Source: Closterium sp. Naga37s-1
Lineage: Eukaryota; Streptophyta; Zygnematophyceae; Desmidiales; Closteriaceae
DNA length: 64,000 nucleotides
Assembly (NCBI GenBank): GCA_947471745.1
Contig: CANJKZ010000428.1
Coordinates: forward strand, 106,001 to 170,000
Direction of reading: 5' to 3'
This document shows positions 45,829-59,312 of the stretch, one piece after another. The notes beneath the pieces are model-generated. The model saw only the letters and a list, made by a program, of their open reading frames with translations. It had not been told where the DNA came from and made no database searches. Positions within the stretch are counted from its first letter, which is position 1; every line of letters begins with the position of its first letter. A program made the position numbers and the translations under genes.

Positions 45829-47567
45829 CTGAATGAGGGGAGGGGGGAAGGGGATGGGCGGAGTGGCGGGGTGGCGGAGTGACGGGGTGTCGGAGTGGCG
45901 GAGTGGCGGAGAGGTGGAAAGGGTGAGGGAACCAGAGGGGGGGAAGCGGAACGTGAGGCGGGGGAGGGTATGGGGAAACGAGCATGAAGAGCGGGATGAG
46001 TTTTGGTGCGAGGGATCAAGTGAGGGGCTCGGGGCGGCTCGCCAGTCCTTGCGACGGGTGAATTGTAGGAGCCGCGTGCGCGTGGTGCGAGGAGGACAGC
46101 AGCAGGAGAAGGAGGTGACTGACGCACTGCGGGTCTGGCCCCTTGAGGGTGTTTGAAACAGAGTAACAGAAACCCCTGCGATGCGGCCGGAGAGAGTATT
46201 CGGTTAGGTGTATGGAACCGCGTGCAACGGGAGCGGGGAGACGCGGAGAAGGTGAGGGGCAGGAGGGCAGCTGGCGATGGGGAGATCTGCGGAGGAGTGC
46301 TAGGAGTTAACGGTGAAACAGGGTTCGATTAGCGAGAGCGAAGTTATACCTTGCGTTACGGTCCTACGGCCGTCTGGCAAGCGGATTTTGGCGGCTTCCG
46401 GGCAAAAAGAAGGCGACGGGGAAAGCAGTGAAATAGATCCTATGCGAGCAGGTGGCGGAGGATAGGCGGCGGAGACGAAGCGCGCAGTTGCTATTAATAA
46501 TGCCTGAAGGTGCAATCTGGAGCTGATAGTTTGTCAAAGCGCATTCAAGGACACGAAAGCGAGTTTGAAATGGCTAGGAGTCAACTTCCTGCTGGCTTCC
46601 TGCGGGAAGGAACAGGCTTGTCTGGTTTGGTTTGTTTTTGGGAGACGCGGAAAACCCAAGGTCGTCATCGTGATGGCGTGCTGGTTCGGCAAACCAGGCT
46701 GCAGATAGGTCACGCGTCGTGGCTTGCGTGATTGGATGGAATGGTGACGAGGTTCCAGGATGCAGACGGGGGGAGCAGGCTCGGGGGGAAAGGGAAAGTG
46801 GGGGTGGGGGATGAGGGGGAAGGAAAGCGCCCACTGCTTCAGCCGCCAGGCTCGTACAGTGGGTGCAGCACCACCAGCTAGTGTTGTGCCCACTGCCCCA
46901 CTCGCCCTAGCCCCCATGCAGTCTTGGTCGCTCGGGCAGCTTCAACATATTTGCCCCCCAGCCGCAAAGCTACGCTTATTCTGTCGCGTCTCGCGATGGG
47001 CTTGCGAGGAGGCGACAAGTTTGAGTACTTCTTGGCAGATCCCCATGACGGTAACGCCTGTGCGAAGAAATGCTTTGCCAGCGCAATCTGTTATATTGTA
47101 ACAAGTTATGTAACAAGGCTCTGATTGGACCGTCCGTCAGTGCGCTGGCGCGAGGATATTTTTACGAATCGTTTTGGGGGTTGCAATGGATTGAACCAGT
47201 CGTTACAGAGAATTACCCGACTGCGCGGTACTGTACCCAGAAACAAAGATTTCGACCCAAATCAACCGCATAAAGCATGGCTCATCAACCAAGCTATCCC
47301 AGCCAAACCCCATCAAATCTTGCACTTCCATCTTACATTGAGAAGACAGCAGTTTTGACCGCCACTTACCTTTCTGACAGCCGCGACTCGTACATGTGGA
47401 GTGGAGTGGACCCGCTTTGACAATTTTCGACATTGTTAGACGAGCTCGACCTTCACCTCTTTGCACGACAGACTGCAACTTACCACTGTAGCTCTTAACT
47501 CAGCTGCTTTCGCCATTTCGATCCCGCAACTTCCACTGCTTCCGCCATTTCCGCCGCGTCTGCCGGC
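45829..47567. other. Divergent promoter region between LRR gene B and the 874-aa gene
   Basis: It should contain the first exon of LRR gene B (minus) and the 5' UTR and promoter of the plus-strand gene at 47568. The minus-sense stretch near 46115-46060 reads as a Leu-rich segment (LLLLLLSSSHHAHA) reminiscent of a signal peptide but has no in-frame ATG. A purine-rich tract runs 45840-45930. No other gene seen. Confidence 0.5.
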
Positions 47568-49308
47568 ATGATGCCGGGCATTTCCGCTCTGTCGGGGAGC
47601 GGAATTGACGTGGATGGCCTGACGCCAGAGCAGCTGCGCATGCTCGCCGTCGACATGCGCGACGCGGCGCTCACGGAAGGCGCGGAGGACGACGCAGAGC
47701 AGGCGGACCGCGCCCTCGCGTCGTTCGTTAAGACTAGCACGCTCGAAGCCGCCAGCATGCTAGCTAACAGACGCACCACGACTGCGGGGAAAACAGTAGG
47801 CGGAGGAGGAAGGACTGGCGGAAAGGGTGACGGAGCAGCAGCAGCAGCCGCGGCATCAGCTGCTGCGGCGGACCCTCCGTTTCCGGTTACAGCAACAAGC
47901 CCATCCGCTAAGCCGGCAGCCGATGCTGCTGTTCCATCTCCGTCCAAGCCTGCAGCAGCCAGGGTACTCGGTAAAACCGCGTCGGCTCATGGCAGCAGCA
48001 GCAGTGGCGGCGGCGCCACCACCACGAGCGCCGGCAACGCTAGCAGCGCGAGCGCTAGCAGCAGCGCGAGCGGGAGTAATAGCGGGTCGTTCCGGGAGCG
48101 GATGGGCCTCGGCGGGCTCCAGATTGCCGTGCCGGCTGATGACGCCCTCGCTGCTGCCGCTGCTGCCGCTACAGCCGCTACAGCCGCCGATGCAGCTCCA
48201 GCGAGTGTGGTATCGCCTGCTCGCGCTGCCGGCAGCAGCAGCGCTGGGGCGGTAGCAGTAGGTGCAGGAGGATCGGCGTCCTTGCACGGGCTCCCGTGCT
48301 ACATTCACTTCGCCAACCACCGCGTGCGTGCCAAGCCAACCACTCGCTATAAGCACACCTCAGCAACCTCTTTGTTTCCGTTGCTACTGTTGCCGCTGTG
48401 ACCGTAACCAACGTCGCGCAAGTGAAACATGACATTTTTGCTGCCGTTCTCGCCTCTGTCTCTCCCACTTCTATCCCCCACTCACCTCTCCCCTCTCCCC
48501 TCTCCCCCCCCCCCCCCCGACAGGTGGCGGCGACCATAACGCTCTCGCCGGCATGCATTGACTTCGGCATAGCGCCCTTCCGCATCCGCCGCACCAACTT
48601 TGTCGACCTCTGGCGTGTGCCCGAGCGCCCCGTGCTCGTCACCACGCCGCGCACGCCCAAAACCCGTGCTGCCGCTGTTAAGGGGGGTGGGGTTGGTAAA
48701 CGGCCGAGTAAATCCGCTTCTTCCACTCCTCGCACCCCCAACAAGAGTGTATTTTCGAAATCGGATTTTCCAGGGTCCACCCAGCCATCCATAGACGCTG
48801 CTGGTGCTGCTGCCGGAGAGGGGGGAGGGGCAGGAGAGGAAGGAGTATTACTAGCGCCAGTGGCAGCATCATCAGATGTGAAATTTCTTGAGGGATCACA
48901 TGGCTCTCCAAATCACAACCTCACTGCTGCTGGTGCACCTGATGCTGATGCTGGTGCTGATGGTAAGGGTGATGCGGTGAGTGAGGGTGGTGGTGGTGGT
49001 GGTGGTGCTGTGAGCACGCTGTGTGCGCCTGTGGTGGTGCAGCCGCGCTACTCCACTGTGATCTCCCCTGAAGGATCTCCCCGTGCTGCTGCTCCCTCCA
49101 AGCACAGGCCACAGCAGGCGCAGCAGCAGCATAAGTCGGAAGCAAGCGCAGATGAAAGCACCGTCACGCATCCATTTTCTGTTGTGGGCGGTGGGGACAC
49201 TGAAGTTGATCCTTTGCTAAATGCAGCAGCATCAGCAGCTGCAACAGGGACAAGCGCAGGAGCACCTGAGCGCCCTGGGGAAGAACAAGGGGTTGAACCT
49301 CAGCAACT

Positions 49309-49344
<36 letters not shown>

Positions 49345-50706
49345 AGGGAGTAAGCATGCAATGGTTTCCCTGAGTGTTGAGGATGTGGCAGCAGTTGAGC
49401 TTGGGTTGGAGACATGGGAGGTGGTGCTCCTAGAAAGGGATGAGGAGAGGAAACTGATAGCTGCAGCAGCAGCCGCCGCCGCAGCGGCAGCGGCAGCAGC
49501 AGCGGCAGGAGGAGGCGTGGGTGGAGTGGCAGAGACAGAGAAAGGGAGTGAGGTGGCAGAAGGCAGTCGGGATATCTGCATGACCCCGCCTGGTACTGGC
49601 AAGCGAACCAGAAGCTTCCAGTTTGAGACATCCATTGCAGGGTGCGTGCCTGCCTGCCTGTGGCTGTGTTGTCATGCACAACACGCCGTCAGTTGCTGTT
49701 TCTACTGCTGCTGCTCCTCTTGCTGCTGCTGCTGTGATGATGTCTATTCATTAAAAAACGAAACTTATTTCCTCTTTTCTCTCGTTGTATTTTGCGCTGA
49801 CATCTGTGAGCCCCCTTTCCTGGATCTTACCCCTGATCACTGCATGCCCCTAAAGTCCTAACATTCTAATGCAAACGGTTGCAGGGCATCGCAGTTTAAC
49901 CTGAATCTCATTTTTCCTTCCGGCCGTGTTCTACCCTTCGTGATTCTCCCTGTAGCTACGACGCCATTCGAGCCATCATTGACGGGTGGACGCAGGGAGC
50001 AGAGGACCCAGCAGCTGCAGCAGCAAAGGAAGCCGAACTCAGCGACATTCGCTCTGCTGCCGCCGCCGCCGCTGCTGCTGCCGGTGGTGCTGGTGCGTTT
50101 GCTGTGGGTGGGGCTGGCGGTGGCAAGGGAGCTGCGGCAGCAGCAGCGTTCAGCCCACGTGACCTAGCAGAGGGCACTGGGAGGCACAGCATCAGCTGTG
50201 ACGGTGACACCTCGTCTGCCTTCTCTGACTACACAGAGGCTGATGAGAGGCGGCGCCTGCTCACCAACCCCTTCCACTCCACCACCGACTCATCTGCAAC
50301 AGACCCCCCTTCTGCCGCACCCAGTGGGGCTAACTCAGAAGCATCTCCTGCAGCAGCTGGTGCTGGTGCGGCTTCTGCACGGGTTGCTGCCCCTGTAGGC
50401 TCCTCCTCCTCCTCCATCGCCCACACTGGCGTGTCGCCCACCTATGGCATATCGACGGGGGATGTACCAGCCGCAGGGCTCATGTCGTGGTCGTCTGCGT
50501 TGCGCAGTGTGGTGCCCCGGAGCAGAACGTCCTTTGATGCTACCTATGTGCGCATGGAGCCTTTAACGGCTGGAGGAGGGGGAGGAGGAGGAGGTGCGGG
50601 AGGTGAGGGGGGCACTCGCCCACGTTCTGCTGCGTCTGGTGGAGCAGCAGGGTTTGTTCGCAGCAGCAGCGTGACAGGGCCTGGAGAGAACAAGGGTTTG
50701 GTATGA
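47568..50706 (+). CDS. Unrecognised 874-aa low-complexity protein, 3 exons
   Basis: Exons 47568-48323, 48524-49641 and 49956-50706 total 2625 nt and join in phase. The first ATG of the ORF is used. Three islands look structured: an N-terminal helix-like stretch (LTPEQLRMLAVDMRDAALTE, then ASFVKTSTLEAASMLANRR); a segment spanning exons 1-2 (LPCYIHFANHR then VAATITLSPACIDFGIAPFR and RIRRTNFVDLWRV); and one spanning exons 2-3 (RSFQFETSIAG then YDAIRAIIDGWTQG). The rest is Ala/Ser/Gly-rich, with a Gln run encoded by (CAG)n near 49310-49340 and poly-Ala near 49465-49510. I do not recognise a family. The middle islands could be a split beta-rich domain, but that is speculation. AATAAA at 50962 could serve polyadenylation. 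Confidence 0.7.
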
Positions 50707-51761
50707 GCGTTTACACTTATCGTTTGTTGCTTTGTGCCATGTAGTTTGAAGTGACCCGCTGTTTTCACCTACTGACTAACTTTTGCTGGGTTGTATAGTG
50801 AGTGACAGATCCTGTTTGCTGGCTTGGTTGTGGTTGCAACAACCTTTGTTGGTTGCGGTGATGGCCGGATGTTGTAGCTGGTTTGATACATTCTCTTAGG
50901 AGTTGTTTGCATTTAATATCGAGATTGGGAAACAAACAACATGGCGGTACGCATATATTTTCAAATAAAAAATTCCCCCCTGTTAACGAAGTGTGTCTAC
51001 GAGGAATGTTACATACGAGATGAGATCCCAAGGGTGACGTAGTCGTGTCTGGTTTCGGTTCATTCAGCTCACTCAGACCCCAACCGTTTCCCTTGCCAAC
51101 CAACCCGCTCACTCCACTTGCACGCCAGCCAGCAGCATCCCTCCCATCTCATGACCAGCAGCATTCGATACGGTGTCATGCCATGGCCCATGGCCTGCCT
51201 GCCTCGTGGACTGAACCAGAGCAGTTGAAATTCTTCCAGCCGGACTCCACCCACACACAGCACGAACGCTTACTCGCTCAGTGTTGTGTTCACGCGAATC
51301 TTGAGGACTTGGAGATTAGAAGACTAGACCGCTACTCGCACAGCGTTTACTGTCGAGCACACATCCTCTTTTTGCTTTAGTTAATGCGTTAAGTTTGCTG
51401 TTAAGATCCTACGTTCTGAACCCGTCTTGCGCTTTCAGACTCATTTTATTTCGATCTCATGGGCCGAGAGGTGTTAGTATTAGGCGGGAGGAACCGAGAG
51501 CGATGATCACAACCTAAATTGACCTTGAGCACGATCCGTGCTGGAGAGGCAAGAGAAATCTCCGTACTAGAAGTCTCGACCGTCAGATCGAATCAGGCGT
51601 CTTGCTTTTTCTTTTCGGAAAAGCCTAGCAGAGTTCTTTTCCTTTTTCGAGTAACCAAAGAGGCAGGGACAGGAATTGTGACAAGGATTTAGCACAGCTC
51701 TAAGGTGGAGTTTCGCAAAAAAACCGTTTTCTCTAAAGGGGAAGAATCGTAAGCTCAGAGG
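50707..51761. other. Intergenic region
   Basis: 3' UTR of the upstream gene and promoter/5' UTR of the AMBRA1-like gene, both on the plus strand. No ORF with recognisable features and no repeat array. Confidence 0.6.
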
Positions 51762-54700
51762 ATGCGGCCAGTGAATGGTCAGTCCGACGAGGCAGCAGCA
51801 GCAACAGCAGCAGCCACGGCAGCAGCTGCGTGGGTGGATCCAACGGTCACTGGTGCGGATCGCGTGGATGGAGACCTGGAGCCCCGGTGGGGGTCGTTAA
51901 AAGCCGCGGTACCGACGACATCGAGCCAGCCGAACGTTGCGGATGCGGATCGTACGCACCTGCGAAGGTGCGTGCTACGTCCGTGCGGCTTTAGTCGGTC
52001 ACGGAGAGGACGGAGAGGGCGGAGAGGGCTGGGAGTGGGCTGGGAGAGGGCTGGGAGAGAAGGGAGGAGGGGGAAAGGGTGAAGCAAGGGTTTGTGGAGG
52101 AAATAATGAGGTATTGAGGAAGCGTGTTGGATGTGTATGTTGTTTCGCAACTTGGCTTTTCTCAAATTGGTCCAGAGCGCTGTGGGTTTCGTCACCTACC
52201 TAGCCTTGTGTTTGCGGAGTCAGTTTCCACCGGCCTATTTTTCTCACAGTCTTTCCGTACCTGTCATCCCCCGCCGAGATTTCTCCCTATCGCCGCTCGC
52301 GCTCATTCCTGCTCTCCCCGCCGTCGATTCACCAGCTCATAACTGACCTCTCCGCACTGCGCCCGATCACATTTTCTCGTGATTGTGTATTTGCTCGTGT
52401 TTTCTTCGCTGCGTTCGTCCCTTTCTCCCGACAGGCGCACGCGCAACGTGCAGCAGCTCCTGGCGCTGCGCGAGTGTTGCCCCGTCGTCCGCCGCGCGCC
52501 CTGCAGCCCGTGGACCGACTCCCCGCGCACGCTGCCGGGGCCTGGCGGAACCGGCGCAACCAGCGGCAGGGGGGGCGGAAGCGGAAGCGGCGGCGATAGA
52601 GGGGGTGGGCTCCGTGGGGGAGGAGCCGGAGGTTTAGGACGGGGGTCCGTGGGGGCAGAGGCGGAACTTGCTGCCAGGGCGGATGGCGGCAAAGCAGCTG
52701 TTAGGCAGGACGAGGAAGGGGCAGATGGCGTGGGCGCAGCAGCGGGTAGTGCAGGTGGCAGTGGAGGCAGCAGTCGGGTGAACGGTGCTGTTATGCTGGC
52801 CCACTGGTGAGATGAGAGCTCACTGCTCCGTGGGAGACGTGCCTCGCCTGTGCATTTTCTGTGCATTGCTTGCGTATCGTTGTATTCCCAACCCAAGTCC
52901 CCGTATAGCCTTTCTCACCTTGCTTCCAGCTACCACGTTACTTGACATTCTGTTTTTTTCAAAACCCTAATCTGCCATGTGTCAGGGTGGAGCGGGACTC
53001 TCTCATCCGCTACTCGGCACAGTACTGCCCTCTGCACCCTGCCCCGCGCTCCACTATCGCCGCCGCTTTCAGCAGCGATGGCGCCTCCCTGGCCTCCACA
53101 CAGTAAGCAACTTCACGCGAGTGTTGCCTTGCCGCATTTATGCATCCATCGTTCGCCCCAGCTTCACCTTTATGCAATCCAAAAACGCTCTTCATTGGCT
53201 GACACCCTCCAGTCTTTGCCACTCAATTTCACCCTTGAATACCATGCACTCAGCCCCCTCCCCCGTCTTGTGCCCACCCCATCCCACCCCATTCCACCCA
53301 TCCGCGCCTTACCAGTGGCGACCACACGGTGAAGATCATCAGCTGTGCCACCAGCAAGTGCCTGCGCACGCTCACAGGCCACCGCCGCACGCCCTGGGTG
53401 GTATGCTTCGTGTCCAGGCGCCCATGCCCCCGCGCCCGCCCTTGCCATGGCCCCGCGCCTGCCCATGCCATACCCCCGCGCCCATGCCATGCCCCCGCGC
53501 CCATGCACCCCGACCCTGCTCGCTCCCACCATCGTGCACTCTCGCTCTTGCACCTGTACCCTGTCACCATAGGTCTGCTACAGCACCCCTTGGTTCCTCT
53601 TTGCTTCCCGTCCGCGCTGCACCGTTTCCAAGGCAATCTCTCAGAACTGGGAGAACTGAGCCTTGCCTTGCCATGCCATGCGCCTCTGTGTGCCATACCA
53701 CGCTATGCCCCGCCATGGCATGTGAGCAGGTGCGGTACCACCCGCGCACAGCGCATGTGGTGGCGAGTGGCAGTCTGGACCATGAGGTGCGCCTGTGGGA
53801 CACCGACACCGCTCACTGCATCGCCTTCCACCCCTTCTGTACGCCCCACCCACCCGCCCCCCGCTCCCACTCCTGCACCCACTCCCACTCCCTCCCCCGC
53901 TCCCGCTCCCACTCTTTCTTTGCTCCCAGTCCAACTCTTGGCCCCAATGTAACTCCCACTAGGGATGAGCAAGGGGCGAACACGACGAACACGAACATGT
54001 TTGTGTTCGCCCCTACACGAACACATCCGTTTGCCGAACCGAACACTGTTCGGTTCGGCGAACACTTTTAGCAAAAACAGGTGTTCGCCGTTCGCCTGTG
54101 AAGGCGTGTTCGGGCGGGGCAAATTGCAGCAGCGGCCCGAACACGAACGTGTTCGGGCGAACCTCGAACACTGTTTGGCGAACACTTTAAGCGAAAAAAA
54201 AAAACCTGTTCGGTTCGCCTCGAACGTGTTCGAGGGGAACCGAACAGGTGTTCGTTTTTTTGCTCAACCCTATCTCCCACTCCCGTTGCTGCTCCCCCTC
54301 CCACTTCCACTCCCGCTCCCATTCCTTTTCGCGCTCGTCTCTGCACGCTCTTGCCCTGCCATTGCCTTACGCCTGCCCGCCTTCCTTGCATTTTCATCGC
54401 CTAGCTGCCTCTTGCTCCGTATCTCCCTCCCCATCCTCGCCCCTCCCCTTGCTGGCCTCATGCCATCCCATGCAAGCGTACTTTTGCCACTAGTTGCAAT
54501 CCCCTGCCTTGTGCCCACAACCATTCACAGCACAACAGCCGCACGATTCCCTCTTATCCCTTAATGCGCATTTCCCCTCCGTTCCTGCCCCCCTTTTTGC
54601 CCTCCCCCCCCCCCCCCCTGCGCTTCCCCCACTTGTCCACCCCCCTGTGTGTGTCAGATCGCCCCATTGCATCGCTCGCCTTTCATGCGTCTGGGGACCT

Positions 54701-57700
54701 GCTTGCCGTGGCGTCCGGCCACAAGGTGCGCCCTGCAACCATTAGCTGCACATATGGCATTACACATGGCCATGGAAGGCAGTCTTTTGAGGCACCTTAT
54801 TATCTGTCATCTCCCTTTTTCCCGTCTGCTCGCTGTGTGCTCTAGGTATCCTCTCTCTCCATGTCTGTCTGTGTCCTGTGCGTGTGTTCTGTGCTTGTCT
54901 GTCTGTGTGCTGTGCCTGCCTGTCCCTGCAGCTGTACATATGGCAGTACACGCGTTCAGGAGAGGCGGCACAGCCGTGTGTGGTGCTGCGCACGCGCAGG
55001 TCACTGCGAGCTGTGCACTTTCACCCGCACGGCGCTCCTCTGCTGCTCACCGCTGAGGTGTGCCCACCCTGCACTGCCCTGCACTGCACTGCTCCTTTTC
55101 GCTCCTCCTCTCTCCAACGGTCGCACTCTTGCTTTGCAGCCTTTCCTCCGCTCGCCTCGTCTCTCCTCTTGCTCTCTCTCTCTCTCTCAATCTCCGGCTC
55201 CCTTTGCTTCCCCCCTGCTCTCCTTCCGCTCCTCCTCTCCCCCTCCTTCCCCTCTCCTCCCCGTCGCCCCTTTCCCCCTGTCAGGTGAACGACTTGGACT
55301 CAGCAGATTGCACGCCCACAGAAGCACTCTCTTCGGGCTACGTGCACTACCAGCCGCCCTCCTTCCACTTCAACCCCTCCACTGCAGACACCACCCTCGC
55401 CGCCTCTGCTGCCACTGCGGGGGTCACTCTCCCCGCCACGCCCCCCTTTCCCCTCGCCCAATGGCAGAGCTGGTTCTGGATGGCGGGCGCAGGGGAAGGG
55501 GGCACGGGCGGGGCGGGGGGCGCGGCTGGGGGCGGGGGTGGGGGAGGGGCAAGAGGGAGGGGAGCGGGAGAGGCAGGAGCAGGTGGGCTGGGTGCGGAAG
55601 CTGCAGGGGCAGCAGGGGCAGGAGTGGGGGCATTGGGGAGGGCACGCGGGACGGAGGGAAGTGGAAGGGGAGGGATGGTAGGGAATGTGAGTGCAGGACA
55701 GGTGAATGGGGTTGATGCTGTGAGGCCTGCAGCAGGTGATGGGAATGGCGGTCCAGGGGAAAGGGGGGAGCAGGATGGAACGGTGGCAGGAGGAAGGGAA
55801 GTGGTGGGGAGGAGGGGGGAAGGCGAAGGGAGAGGGAGGAGGGAGGAGATAGTGGGGGAGGCGCGTGGGAGTGGATGGCGTGGGAGTGTTGCTGAGGGCA
55901 GGGATGAGGTTGAGGCTGCTGACGTGGCTGCCAACGTGGCTGCGGACGTGGCTGATATGGAGGGGAGAGGGAGGGCAAGGGACATGGGTCCTGTGAGTGG
56001 TGATAGGGAGGAGGTGGCGGGAGGCGGCGGTGCTGGTGAGGATGCTCCGGGAAGGGATGGACAGAGGGAGAGCGATAGGGACCAGCCACGGGGGACAAAC
56101 GGGGAAGAAAGAGGGGAAGAGACTGGAGGAGGAAGTGGAGTAAGGGGTGGAGAGGGTAGCGATGGAGGGGTTGGGAGAGTGAGTGGGGACGAGGGGCATG
56201 AAGCAGACAGTGCAGGTGAGGATTTGGGAGGTAGAAGGTCGGGTTCTGGTGATCTCGCTGTGGTTGCTGGTGTACCAACAGCACAGAGTCATGCAGTTAC
56301 AGCAGGGGCAGAAGTGGCAGTAGAGGCAGCACGGTCAGCGCCAGATACAGCAGCAGATGCTGCCGCAGGTGCCACTACAGTGGGTGCAGCAGCAGAAGAA
56401 GCAGCAGTGGCAGATACAGCAGCGGATGCAGCAGCAGAAGAAGCAGCAGCAGAGAGGGGGGTGGATGCTGCATGCGAGGCAGTGACAGAGAGCATGTGCG
56501 CTGTGTGCCTGCGTGGGTCGCATGCCGATGCTGCGCATGCTTCTCATGCTGCTCATGCCCCGGCAACGGAAGTAGAGCAGGCTGCAGGAGGCTCTAGGCC
56601 AAGCGCACAGGTGGGTGGTGAGGGGAGAGAGGATGATGGTGCTGATGTGAATGGTGGTGGTGGTGGTCGAGAGGGAGGAGAGGGCAGCGCGGCAGGTGGT
56701 GCGAGGTTGAGCGTGGGGACCAGGGGCAACAGCACTGGTGCTGCACGAGATGTGGAGGGTGCACAGGCAGAGGTGGGACAGGAGCTTATGGCGGTGCAGC
56801 AGCAGCAGCAGCAGCAGCCACTGCCAGAGCCGCAGCAGCAGCAACAGGCACAGCCACCTCTGCCGCAGCAGCAGCAGCAGCAAGCACAGCAGGCCCAGGC
56901 ACAGCAGGCACAGCCCCAAACACAGCCACAGCAGGCACAGCCCCAGGCAGCGCCGCAGCAGGTGCAGCGGTTTCCCTTGGCGCAGCTGCAGCACCCGCTG
57001 CTGCAGGCGAGTCAGCCGACGCCGGAGATCCCCTGCACGGTGAAGCTCAAGGTGTGGCGCCACCACATCAGCCGCCCCAGTAGTCCCCTCGACCCCGACA
57101 GCTGCCGCCTCACTGTGCCGCACGCCGTGCTCTGCAGGTACGTGCGTGGGCGTGTGCGGGACGGGGGGAGGCTGTGTTGATGAGCGGAGGTGTGTGGGCG
57201 TGTGGACGTGTGTGGGGTGTATGGGAGTGGGATGTGCGAGGTGATTGGTCAAGGTACTACACTAATGTGCCTACACTCTCCTGTCATGCCACTTCCCCTT
57301 ACCAATTCGCGATTTTTTTTTTTTTGCAACCTCTCCCTCTCCTCTTGGCCCTTTTTCCATCCAACCCTTCCGACCCCCGCCTACTGCCCTCTCATCGTCA
57401 ATCCTCCCTCCCCCCCTCCCCCAGTGAAATGGGTGCGCACTTCTCTCCCTGTGGCCGCTACCTTGCTGCCTGTGTAGCCTGCGTGCCGCCTGCTGCTGCT
57501 GCAGCAGCTGCCGCTGCCACCGCAGCTCGCTCCTCCACCACCAACCAGCACCCCTCCTCCCATTCTCGACCCACCAACGCCCCTGCCACTGCTACCGCCA
57601 CAACCACAGCCGCCGCCACTGCAGCAGTCGCTGCTTCTGCCGCCGCAGCGGCCACCGCTGCTGCTCGTGCGTCTTCTTTGCATGGTCGTAGTGGGATGCA

Positions 57701-59222
57701 AGGCCGGGGGGTCGGAGCAGCAGCGTCGGAACCAGCAGGGGCAGCAGCAGGAGCGACAGGGGCAGCAGGGCTGGCAGCAGCAGGAGGAGGAGGAGGGGGA
57801 TCGGTGGGAGGGGATGGTGGTGGGGCGGTAGTAGCAGGGGGAGGAGCAGGTGTAGCAGCAGGGGCGGCGGGTGGTGATGCTGCGGTGCATAGCAACAGCT
57901 CAGTGGCAGCCCGCATGTCTCCAGGGGAACGACGGCGCAGCCCTTCCCCTCTGGAAGTGAACTCTGGCTGGCAGCACGGGCAGGGGCAGGGGCAGGGGCA
58001 GGGGCAGGGGCAGGGGCAGGGGCAGGGGCAGGGCCAGGGGCAGGGGGACACGCGCATTGTGGGGACGGATGGTGGTGCTGCTGCTGATGTGGGCGCTGGT
58101 GGTGGTGAGGCTGAGGTGCCGTCAGGTGCTACTGGGGTAGTGGCAGCCGAAGCAGCAGATGGGGCAGCGATTCAGGAGGCTGCAACCACTGCTGCTGCCG
58201 CTACTGCTGCCACCACTGCTACTGCTGCTGCTGTTGATGCACCTGCTGCCAACGCTGATGAGAGTGCTGCTGGTGCTGCTGGGGGCAGGAGCAGGGACTT
58301 GGGAAATGGAAGGGGAGCAAGTGGAGGGGCAGGAGGGGGGATTGGAGCAGGGCTGGCAGGGGTGAGTGGGGCGGTGGGTTTGGCCGTGGGGGGGGGAATG
58401 GGAGCTGTGACCACTGCCACGTCTCGACTCGCAGCCTGGGTGACGGGAAGAGGGGCTGCAGCTGCCGCCGCTGCTGCTGCTGCTGCTGCTGCTGCTTCTG
58501 CTGCTTCTGCTGCTGCTGCTGCTTCTGCTGGCGCCGGCACTGCTGGGAACACAGCAGCAGTGGGCGGGAGGATGGAGGGACCATCTGTTGCTGCTGCAGC
58601 AGGGGGGAACGACCTGGATGCCCGGGGAGCAACTGGGGGAGGCGCAGCTGCGCAGGGGAGCAGGGGGGGGGCAGTGAGCGGGGGGGGATCAGGGGGAGTG
58701 GGGGGCAATGCGATACGGCGGTCAAGAGGGGGCAAAGACGCAGGGGCTAGTGGAGCTAGCGGGAATTTGGAGCAAGACGGGGCAGGGGGAAGGGGAGGGG
58801 GAGGGGCGGGAGCAGGGGGGGGTCGTGGTGGGGGCAGTGGAGGGGCGGGCAGCAGCAGCAGCAATGCGGGAGTGGCGCATCAGGTCATTTATGAGCTCAG
58901 GGTCTACTCCTTGGAAGATGCCACGTACGTTGCCTCCCCTCTCGGCCCTGGCTCCTTGCCCTACTTGTCCTTTTCTCCCCGCGCTTTTCTGCACTGCACT
59001 GCCCCTCGTTCCCGCCTTTCTTTCGCTGGTATTGCTGTGTGTCAACGGGTTCCTCGTCTGTTCTCTATTCCTTTGGTTTTACTTTCTGCGCATTCTTAGA
59101 TTCGCGATCTTGTGTGTTGTTATGGTGGGAGTATCCATGCGTTGTTACGGTGCCATCGAGTTTCATCCCCCTTCCTCCGCCCATGCTCCTGTGCTTCCCC
59201 CTGTCCCTGCCCCTGTCCCTGC

Positions 59223-59312
<90 letters not shown>

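Noticed and set aside
46300..46515. Signal-peptide-like stretch (LQALLIATARFVSA) as first exon of LRR gene B
   Set aside because: No in-frame ATG before an upstream stop, and no donor with the required phase 1 established.
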